Positions 31,026-37,123 of a stretch of 37,123 nucleotides of DNA are shown in pieces (the stretch's first letter is position 1; each line of letters begins with the position of its first letter). A program made the position numbers and the translations under genes. Under the pieces are notes generated by a model, which was given only the letters and a program-made list of their open reading frames with translations, was not told the origin of the DNA and did no database searches. The DNA comes from Solobacterium sp. UBA1761 (GTDB taxonomy: Bacteria > Bacillota_I > Bacilli_A > Erysipelotrichales > Erysipelotrichaceae). The stretch is taken from contig DCHD01000043.1 in assembly GCA_002315565.1 (NCBI GenBank), forward strand, positions 1,071 through 38,193, given 5' to 3'.

Positions 31026-32335
31026 TAGATGTTTCCGTCCTTCATCATAAACTTATAGAACATTACATCTTTTTCAAGGTTATCTATATCAACGCATTCA
31101 TTAAGTCCATGAATTCCGCCAAGCTGTTCGTTTGTGATTGAAAGTGGAGAGAATCTCAGACAGTTGTCACAGACGATAGCCATAGATTTGGCATCTGAAC
31201 CCTGGTTCATTATATATGGAGCACAGATTGTTCCAGGATATGAATACTCAACAGCCTTTTTAGCCAGTTCAAATCCATATGAATCAAGTTTTGCAAGTCC
31301 AGAATCAACATCGCCATGGATTACAGATACTTCAACATCGAATTTTGCAGCTACTTCTTTAACTGCTTTTAATGAAGCTTCAAATCCCTGATGGTGTGAT
31401 AAACGCATATCACCAGTCAAAGTTGCAGTTTCAGGAAGTACATTAGGCTGACCTGAACCCTGAGCCATAGTGAATGCCAGAGTAGTCTGAGTCATTGCTT
31501 TTGCTGTAGCAGAAGATGCAGGCATCGCTATCTTCAATAAAGGTCTAAAGAAGTCAGCATGTTTATAGACAAATCCAAGAGGTCCTTTAACACCTTTTGA
31601 AAGAGCTTTAAGCATTTCAACGATAACATCATTGATTTCGACATCAAAAACCTGATGGTCCTCAAAATAAGCCATCATTTTGCCAAGTCTTACAAGCGGA
31701 GTATTCTTTCCAGGAGTTGATGCGTGTCCACCATTGCTCTTGGCAGTGAATTTAATCTTTGAGTTTCCTCTTTCTCCCAAACCAATCATGGCGTACTTGC
31801 CTGTAACACCAGCCATTGGTCCGTCAACAATCATTCCGCCTTCATCTACCAGATATTCAAAATGAATGCCTCTTTCTTTAAGCACACCGGCGATTTCTCT
31901 TGCACCTTTTCCGCTTGATTCTTCATTGCATGCAGATTCAAAATAGATATCGTTTTCAGGAACAAAACCTTCACTGATCAGATCATCAGCAGCCTGGAAC
32001 ATTCCAAACAGTCCACCTTTTGTATCAAGACAGCCTCTTCCCCATACTTTGCCATCGGCTACAGTTGCAGAAAAAGGAGGATACTTCCAGTCACCTGTTG
32101 CTTCAACAACATCATGGTGATTCATGAAAAGAACAGGTTTCTTATCTGATTTACCCTTCCATTTAAGTAACATTGAGCCATGGAACAGTTCAAGTTCAGC
32201 TTCTTTAAAAAGATTTGGGAAAATCTTTTTGCATACCTTCTGGAATTCTGGGAATTCCAGATCTTTGTCTCTTGATGAGATTGTCTCAGTTGCAATCATC
32301 TGAGTGAAATTGTTTAAGTATTTTTCGTTATTCAT
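31025..32335 (-). CDS. M20-family metallopeptidase
   Basis: Zinc peptidase or deacylase of 436 residues. Seen: HxDxV motif (His73, Asp75), bridging Asp104 (GRGCLDTKGG), the catalytic pair Glu138-Glu139 (ACNEESSG), an Asp in YLVDEGGM, a dimerisation domain containing the GGHASTPG signature, and a late zinc-ligand His in LGGIHGLNE. These are the complete active-site residues of the M20 group (dipeptidases, aminoacylases, DapE-like). The substrate cannot be named. It starts 11 bp after yhaM. Confidence 0.9.
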   Translation of the reverse strand: MNNEKYLNNFTQMIATETISSRDKDLEFPEFQKVCKKIFPNLFKEAELELFHGSMLLKWKGKSDKKPVLFMNHHDVVEATGDWKYPPFSATVADGKVWGRGCLDTKGGLFGMFQAADDLISEGFVPENDIYFESACNEESSGKGAREIAGVLKERGIHFEYLVDEGGMIVDGPMAGVTGKYAMIGLGERGNSKIKFTAKSNGGHASTPGKNTPLVRLGKMMAYFEDHQVFDVEINDVIVEMLKALSKGVKGPLGFVYKHADFFRPLLKIAMPASSATAKAMTQTTLAFTMAQGSGQPNVLPETATLTGDMRLSHHQGFEASLKAVKEVAAKFDVEVSVIHGDVDSGLAKLDSYGFELAKKAVEYSYPGTICAPYIMNQGSDAKSMAIVCDNCLRFSPLSITNEQLGGIHGLNECVDIDNLEKDVMFYKFMMKDGNI

Positions 32336-32346
32336 GTTATATCCCC

Positions 32347-33279
32347 TTATTTAGTCTTGTAGAATGCAGTGTTATCAAGTGAGAATATCTTCTGAGTAAA
32401 CTCACCTGATTCAGTTTCTTCATATGCTTTGGACAGAATATTGACCTTGGCATCAATATTGTCAATGTATGTAAGAATTAAAGCTTCAAGAGTCATTGGT
32501 TTTACAGGAGAACCGAATTCATATTCTCCATGATGAGCAAGTACCATATGTCTTAACAGCAATATTTCTTCTGAATCTTCTAGTCCAAGTTTTTTACCGA
32601 CTTCATAGAGCTTTGCATCCATGATGGAAATGTGTCCAAGAAGTTTTCCTTCAGTTGTATATTCTGTAAGTACAGGTGAAGAAAGTTCAGTAATCTTTCC
32701 GATATCGTGAATGATTACACCGGCATAGAGATAATCTTTATTAACATTCGGATAGATATCACATATGGCACCGGCAAGTTTAAGCATTCCAGCAGTGTGT
32801 GTAGCAAGTCCGCCGATGAAATTGTGATGAATCTTACTGGCAGCTGGATAAGCATAGAATTCATTCTGATATTCACTTAACACAGCATTAAGTATTTTAA
32901 TAATATTTGGATTTTCAATTCCGTTAAGTGCAATCTGAACAGTATTCTTTAGTTCCTCAACAGGTACAGGAGATCTGAAGGCAAATTCACCAGGATCAAT
33001 CTCACTTTGTATCACCTGCATTACTTTAAGAATCTTTGCCTGTAGAACATTCTTGTATTTATGAATTTCTAAGTCAAATTCGTAAACTTTTCCTGCCTGA
33101 AGTGATTTCTGCAATTCCGGTTTTACATCCCAGAGTTTTGCTTCAATTGACTTGCTGTTATCCTGAATGGTCAGGTTAAGATATGGCGCTCCGGCATTTG
33201 TAACACCGGTTGTCAGACTGGAAACCATCAGTTTTTCTGTGACATGCATTCCTTCTTCAAAATCTTTTACTTTAGTCAT
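32347..33279 (-). CDS. yhaM: YhaM-type 3'-5' exoribonuclease
   Basis: Cytoplasmic 3'-to-5' exonuclease of 310 residues. Seen: an N-terminal OB-fold (~10-90, with LTIQDNSKSIEAKLWD) and an HD domain with His161 (GLATHTAGML), His191-Asp192 (IIHDIGKI), His249-His250 (VLAHHGEYEFG) and Asp273, typical of YhaM. I chose the ATG at 33279 with GGTGGG just upstream; an open frame seven codons longer exists but overlaps the previous gene more and lacks a ribosome-binding site. It overlaps the end of the fusion gene by 8 bp. Confidence 0.93.
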   Translation of the reverse strand: MTKVKDFEEGMHVTEKLMVSSLTTGVTNAGAPYLNLTIQDNSKSIEAKLWDVKPELQKSLQAGKVYEFDLEIHKYKNVLQAKILKVMQVIQSEIDPGEFAFRSPVPVEELKNTVQIALNGIENPNIIKILNAVLSEYQNEFYAYPAASKIHHNFIGGLATHTAGMLKLAGAICDIYPNVNKDYLYAGVIIHDIGKITELSSPVLTEYTTEGKLLGHISIMDAKLYEVGKKLGLEDSEEILLLRHMVLAHHGEYEFGSPVKPMTLEALILTYIDNIDAKVNILSKAYEETESGEFTQKIFSLDNTAFYKTK

Positions 33280-35254
33280 TATCCCACCCCATTTCATCAA
33301 TTACAGCATAGATAGTCTCGTATTCAAACCCTTTCTGCAGAAGTGAATGGAATACGTGATTTCTTAGTTCGCTGCCTTTATATTTTCTTGAATATTTTAT
33401 TTTTGCCTTTAAAGCTTCTTTCTTTAAGAGTTCGCTTTCATCCAGTGTATAAGCACTGAAATCAAGGAATTCACAGGCATTCTTGGCAACATCAATTGAA
33501 TAACCATTATCAACAAGTTTCTTTATGATTGCCTGTTTTCTGGCCTTTAATGATTTGCCTCTTATAAGAAGATTATACTTCTCAGAAAGCTTCTTTGCTT
33601 TAATCAGTTCTTCATCAGCAGTAGATCTTACGTATTTGTCTACGATTTCCTGTGAAATTCCAGCTTCCTTGAGCTTCTTTGACATCATTCTTCTTGAATA
33701 AAGAGCATTAGAGAAAGAATTGACTTTATTGAATGCAAATTTCTCATCATCAATAAAATCATACTTCTTCATTTTTGAAATGATATCTTCAATACGTACT
33801 ATTGATAGTTCATAGTTTGCATAAAGATAATCATGCATTTCTTTTTCCGAATAATCTCTTGAAGACAGTTTTCTTAATGCGTTTCTGTATGCAAGAGTTT
33901 CTTCCTGCTCGGTCTTGATTCTATCATAGATTAAGCGGGTAATTCTCATACCCTTTCTTAAACCAATTTCCATATATGTATCAATGCTTACAGTTATCTT
34001 TTCTTTTGCTTCATCAGATTTCAGATAAACATTTACAATGTCTTCTTTAACCTGAATCTTTTCAATCATCAGAGCGCTTCTGAATTCTTCAATCACTTCC
34101 TGATACATAAGAGCCATATTCTTACCGAAAAGATCAGCATCATACATATCGGCGATTTTTAATGATGAGTTTGACATATCAATTCTCTCTTCACAAGAAA
34201 GATTGATGAATTTTTCTGCCATCATTGCAAATGAATCAGCATCATTAAAGAAATAGCCATTTTCATTTTCAATAAGTACATCTTCAAGAACTTCATCTTT
34301 TCTGCAAATCAGAGGAAGTCCGCTGGCCATAGCCTCAACATAGGTCATTCCCTGTGTTTCAGTGATTGATGCGCTGACAAACACATCAGCTGCATTGTAA
34401 TAAAGCGGTACTTCAGTATTAGGTTTCTTTCCAAGGAACATGACATAATCGCCTATGCCGATTTCTATAGCATGTTTCTTTAATCCTTCAAGATCAGGTC
34501 CGCCACCGACTATTACAAGTTTTGCATTCAGTTTCTTTAATGCGACAGTTTTAAAGCCGTCAATGATCATATCGATAGATTTTTCCGCACCGATTCTGCC
34601 AACATAAATGAACATTAATTCATTTTCTTTAATGCCTATTTCTTCTCTTAGCTTTTTAAGATCATTCTTATTCTGATTAACCGGTTTGAATCTGTCCAGT
34701 TCAAGACCAGTTGGAATAACCTCGATAGGAGTCTTAATCCCATATCTTACCAGCATTTCCTTGGTCTTTCTTGAAGGTGCAACAAGTCTCAGACAGTCTT
34801 CACCAACAATTTTAGAAAGCTGTTCAATTGTTTTCTTCGCTGCAGAATCAATAAGGTCATTCTTAATAGGAAGGAAATAAGTTGTGTAATCTTCATATGC
34901 AGTATGATATGTCCTTACCAAAGGAATATTTAATACTTTAGCAACTATTGATGCGTAGATGCCTACACCGAATTCCTGCTGTGCATGGATAATATCAAAA
35001 CCGATATTCTTTAACTCTTCTATAAAAAGAAGATGCAGCGGTTGAGTCATTTTATAGCCGTATAATGGTTTGATTTCAATGCCAGGAAGTCTGATTACGT
35101 GATCTTCAATGATTATCTTGGCAATACCAGGATGATTTGTTATAACCCATACTTCATGTCCATCGTCTTCAAGTTTCTTTTTAAGTAGTACTACAGATGA
35201 AACTACTCCGTTAATGTCAGGCAGATATGTATCTGCAAATAATGCTATTTTCAT
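33272..35254 (-). CDS. Glycosyltransferase (GT4) - RecX fusion protein
   Basis: One uninterrupted frame of 660 codons with two unrelated parts. Residues 1-~393 are a GT4 glycosyltransferase of the diacylglycerol glucosyltransferase type: FADTYLPDINGVVSS at the start, HAQQEFGVGIYAS, YVGRIGAEKSI, and the EX7E donor motif Glu299-Glu307 (ITETQGMTYVEA). Residues ~397-660 align over their whole length with B. subtilis RecX (MIEKIQVKEDIVNVYL...; ALRKLSSRDYSEKEMHDYL; FIDDEKFA; KYSRKYKGSELRNHVF...LLQKGFEYETIYAVIDE). RecX controls RecA filaments. I chose ATG 35254, six bases after TATAAT; the longer frame to 35323 runs through the promoter. No strong internal start for RecX is seen. Confidence 0.9.
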   Translation of the reverse strand: MKIALFADTYLPDINGVVSSVVLLKKKLEDDGHEVWVITNHPGIAKIIIEDHVIRLPGIEIKPLYGYKMTQPLHLLFIEELKNIGFDIIHAQQEFGVGIYASIVAKVLNIPLVRTYHTAYEDYTTYFLPIKNDLIDSAAKKTIEQLSKIVGEDCLRLVAPSRKTKEMLVRYGIKTPIEVIPTGLELDRFKPVNQNKNDLKKLREEIGIKENELMFIYVGRIGAEKSIDMIIDGFKTVALKKLNAKLVIVGGGPDLEGLKKHAIEIGIGDYVMFLGKKPNTEVPLYYNAADVFVSASITETQGMTYVEAMASGLPLICRKDEVLEDVLIENENGYFFNDADSFAMMAEKFINLSCEERIDMSNSSLKIADMYDADLFGKNMALMYQEVIEEFRSALMIEKIQVKEDIVNVYLKSDEAKEKITVSIDTYMEIGLRKGMRITRLIYDRIKTEQEETLAYRNALRKLSSRDYSEKEMHDYLYANYELSIVRIEDIISKMKKYDFIDDEKFAFNKVNSFSNALYSRRMMSKKLKEAGISQEIVDKYVRSTADEELIKAKKLSEKYNLLIRGKSLKARKQAIIKKLVDNGYSIDVAKNACEFLDFSAYTLDESELLKKEALKAKIKYSRKYKGSELRNHVFHSLLQKGFEYETIYAVIDEMGWDND

Positions 35255-35260
35255 ACTCTT

Positions 35261-35266
35261 ATTATA
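35261..35266 (-). promoter_or_regulatory. -10 box of the glycosyltransferase-RecX operon (candidate leaderless)
   Basis: TATAAT on the minus strand, then AAGAGT, then the ATG at 35254. No convincing -35 and no Shine-Dalgarno sequence. It would drive the fusion gene, yhaM, the M20 peptidase and the last membrane protein. Confidence 0.55.
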
Positions 35267-35455
35267 GTAAAAGCAAGAATATTTTTTAATAAATGCAAAA
35301 ACTATAATTCTGTTAAAAAACAATCTTCATGATTAATATAAATTATTTTCAATTTCAGATACTATTAAATACAGTCGCTTTTACAAAATAATTAAGATAA
35401 TCTAATAAATTTTATAAAATTTAAAAAACCAATCATTTTAATAATTTTTTCATAA
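35267..35455. other. AT-rich gene-free stretch
   Basis: About 190 bases, almost entirely A and T, between the fusion gene and the orphan membrane protein. It has short A/T palindromes (around 35405-35421) but no convincing terminator, RNA structure or reading frame. I see nothing else in it. Confidence 0.6.
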
Positions 35456-36115
35456 CTATTTAACAATTCTAACCACTGGAATTCCAGATGGTACAATTAC
35501 AACAACAATAATGACAATGAGAATTATTAAATTTATTGCAGAAAAATAAAATCCAAAAGGAATAACCAGCATAAATAATAAAGCCAAGAACAGAATATAT
35601 GATAAAACACATAACATCTTTGTTTTTAAACTATAATCTTTATAAATAGGCATATTAAAGTACATTTTCACAAATATAGCAGGGAATGACAAAACGAAAT
35701 ACATAATTTTATTGATACAATTCCACTTGTAAATACAGATAACCAGAGCAATTGATAAAATAAACATGAGAGCCTCAATTAAACTACTGCGTTCTCCTAA
35801 ATATCGATCAGCAAAACTAAACATGCCTTCATACAAGTCACTGAATCCATCTTTTGATGCTGATTTTTTCATAAAATAATCTACAATTAATTTACCAACC
35901 AGTAACACAACAAAAATAACCAATAAAACAGTAAATGATTTATCAAAATCAAAACCAAACAAATACATAGCTACTCTATTATTAATTACAGAAAGTTTTA
36001 CACTGTGCCTTGATGCTTTATACGAGGAATACAATAGACCAATAAAACCAATTACTAAAAGAAAGTATAAAAATATCTTTAAGATTTTTTTAAATAGATT
36101 TAATAACATTTCCAT
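35456..36115 (-). CDS. Orphan polytopic membrane protein, unknown
   Basis: Protein of 219 residues with about six hydrophobic segments (near residues 10-30, 60-82, 110-128, 135-150, 165-190, 190-212) and a loop rich in charged residues (MKKSASKDGFSDLYEG) between helices two and three. I do not recognise it. The start ATG at 36115 has AGAGG upstream; the open frame continues to a TTG at 36142 that overlaps the -10 box. Codon use is more AT-rich and Ile/Asn/Lys-heavy than its neighbours, and the flanks are AT-rich, so it may be a recent acquisition or a fast-evolving gene. Confidence 0.7.
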   Translation of the reverse strand: MEMLLNLFKKILKIFLYFLLVIGFIGLLYSSYKASRHSVKLSVINNRVAMYLFGFDFDKSFTVLLVIFVVLLVGKLIVDYFMKKSASKDGFSDLYEGMFSFADRYLGERSSLIEALMFILSIALVICIYKWNCINKIMYFVLSFPAIFVKMYFNMPIYKDYSLKTKMLCVLSYILFLALLFMLVIPFGFYFSAINLIILIVIIVVVIVPSGIPVVRIVK

Positions 36116-36133
36116 AATCTTTACCTCTTTAAA

Positions 36134-36139
36134 ATTATA
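36134..36139 (-). promoter_or_regulatory. -10 box of the orphan membrane protein gene
   Basis: TATAAT on the minus strand, 18 bp before the ATG; the leader would be ~11 nt and include AGAGG. The -35 is not clear in this AT-rich sequence. Confidence 0.45.
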
Positions 36140-36231
36140 CAATATACAATGTACAAAATGAAATTATGATAAAAGAATTATCAATATTAATTTAAAAAGT
36201 ATAAATTAAATTCAAATATATTTTATAAAGA

Positions 36232-36263
36232 AAAATAAAGGCTCAATACGTGTATCGAGCCTT
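36232..36263 (-). terminator. Intrinsic terminator after nifJ
   Basis: Minus-strand stem AAAGGCTC/GAGCCTTT extended by GATAC/GTATT pairs (36237-36263), followed by TTTATTTTT. It is located 25 bp after the nifJ stop. Confidence 0.85.
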
Positions 36264-36287
36264 TATTGCTACTATTTAAATTTCAAA

Positions 36288-37123
36288 TTACTTAGCCATT
36301 GCAACTAAACGGTTGTAACGTTTCTGAGCATCAGCCTTAGTCTTAGCGAATGCCTTCTGTGCTTCTTCTTCACCCTTCAGAGCTACTAACTGTTTGTAAC
36401 GGTTTTCGTTTAACAGGAATGCTTCGAAGTTATCCCAGTTAGGTTCTTTAGAATCGATTGTAAGTGGCTGTTCTTTACGAGGGTCGAATCTGTAAAGTGT
36501 AGTATAACCACATTCAACTGCGTTCTTCTGAACTTTCTGATGGTTAGCTAGACCGCCCTTGATACCATGCTGGTCACAAGGTGCATAAGCGATGATGATT
36601 GATGGACCATTGTAGCTTTCAGCTTCCTTGAATGCCTTGATAGTCTGAGCTGGGTTAGCGCCCATAGCAACAGAAGCAGTATAGATATGACCATAAGCCA
36701 TAGAAATCATACCTAAGTCCTTCTTAGCTGTAGCTTTACCACCAGCAGCGAACTTGGCGATTGATGCAGTCTGAGTAGCTTTTGAAGCCTGACCACCTGT
36801 GTTAGAGTACATTTCTGTATCCAGTACAAGTACGTTTACGTTCAGATCGTTAGCCAGTACATGGTCTAATCCACCGTAACCGATATCGTATGCCCAACCG
36901 TCACCACCGACGATCCATACTGACTTGCCTACTAAGTCTCTTTCGTAGTCAAGTAATTCTTTAACTGCTTCGTTCTTAGAAGCCTTAACAGCAGCAACTA
37001 CTTCCTTAACACAAGCTCTCTGTGCATTTCTGTCGTTTCCAGCAGCAATGTACTTAGCAAATGCTTCTTTGCAGTCGCCTTCAAGATTTTCTTCCATGAT
37101 AGAAAGAATTCTAGCTTCTTTGA
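36288..37123 (-). CDS. nifJ: Pyruvate:ferredoxin oxidoreductase, C-terminal part (cut by window edge)
   Basis: Anaerobic enzyme that oxidises pyruvate to acetyl-CoA and reduces ferredoxin. Only the last 277 residues are present; the frame is open to the right edge (KEARILSIMEEN at the edge) and two bases of a further codon remain. Seen: the thiamine-diphosphate binding segment GDGWAYDIGYGGLDHVL...DTEMYSNTGGQ, AAGGKATAKKDLGMI, YAPCDQHGIKGG, and the C-terminal tail. Codon use is strongly biased, as expected for a highly expressed gene. Presence of this enzyme supports an anaerobic, fermentative life style. Confidence 0.97.
   Translation of the reverse strand, partial: KEARILSIMEENLEGDCKEAFAKYIAAGNDRNAQRACVKEVVAAVKASKNEAVKELLDYERDLVGKSVWIVGGDGWAYDIGYGGLDHVLANDLNVNVLVLDTEMYSNTGGQASKATQTASIAKFAAGGKATAKKDLGMISMAYGHIYTASVAMGANPAQTIKAFKEAESYNGPSIIIAYAPCDQHGIKGGLANHQKVQKNAVECGYTTLYRFDPRKEQPLTIDSKEPNWDNFEAFLLNENRYKQLVALKGEEEAQKAFAKTKADAQKRYNRLVAMAK

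Noticed and set aside
34060..34080. Internal ATG as a separate recX start within the fusion gene
   Set aside because: No ribosome-binding site at suitable spacing (AGAAGCGCTCTG precedes it) and the frame is continuous; it remains untested rather than excluded.
35255..35323. A 23-codon N-terminal extension of the glycosyltransferase
   Set aside because: It runs through the TATAAT box, is not typical of the family, and MKIALFADTY is a normal GT4 beginning.
35400..35425. A/T-only palindrome as a terminator or origin element
   Set aside because: Expected by chance in sequence this AT-rich; no G-C stem, T run orientation or repeated box supports a function.
1..37123. CRISPR arrays, insertion sequences, prophage, tRNA or rRNA genes
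   Set aside because: No regularly spaced repeats, transposase or phage genes, or cloverleaf sequences were recognised on either strand.

Overview
The window looks like the core chromosome of an anaerobic, low-G+C Firmicute, most likely of class Erysipelotrichia. That placement is an inference from gene content and order: T-box controlled aminoacyl-tRNA synthetases, a Firmicute-type parE-parC pair next to plsY, a yqeG-yqeH-yhbY-yqeK-rsfS-yqeM cluster, a dnaD-nth pair, a yneF gene, and pyruvate:ferredoxin oxidoreductase at the right edge. TGA acts as a stop codon, so the standard bacterial code applies. Of 35 protein genes, 32 lie on the minus strand and 3 (DUF1846, plsY, murE-like) on the plus strand. 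I see no phage, insertion sequence, CRISPR array, tRNA or rRNA gene.

Layout. 1-5.4 kb: the 5' part of thrS and complete valS, each behind its own T-box leader; a YczE-like membrane protein and an alpha/beta hydrolase trail valS. 5.4-9.6 kb: tig, lon and engB (protein folding, quality control, ribosome assembly). 9.6-11.8 kb: two divergent genes of unknown function (DUF3196-like and DUF1846). 11.8-20.8 kb: one tightly packed minus-strand run, parE-parC-yqeG-yqeH-yhbY-yqeK-rsfS-yqeM-dnaD-nth, in which most genes overlap. 20.8-25.5 kb: plsY, yneF, a probable 6S RNA, a thioredoxin-like lipoprotein, an unusual PfkB-family protein, a MurE-like ligase, and a protein joining a HEPN-like region to two CBS domains. 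25.5-30.4 kb: pheST behind a third T-box, then rplK-rplA behind a probable L1-binding leader. 30.5-35.3 kb: an operon of a glycosyltransferase-RecX fusion, the YhaM exoribonuclease, an M20 peptidase and a membrane protein. 35.3-37.1 kb: an AT-rich orphan membrane protein and the 3' end of nifJ.

Most notable points. (1) A 660-residue protein whose first ~390 residues are a GT4 glycosyltransferase and whose last ~265 form a complete RecX protein. (2) A recurrent promoter layout in which the TATAAT box sits only 6-10 nt before the start codon with no usable ribosome-binding site, suggesting leaderless or near-leaderless mRNAs for at least six genes, including two divergent pairs. (3) A structured RNA with its own promoter inside a CDS, resembling 6S RNA. 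(4) ThrS without the usual N-terminal TGS domain, a PfkB protein with an altered catalytic loop, and a HEPN-like/CBS fusion. All names come from reading motifs and remembered family sequences; no database search was run.
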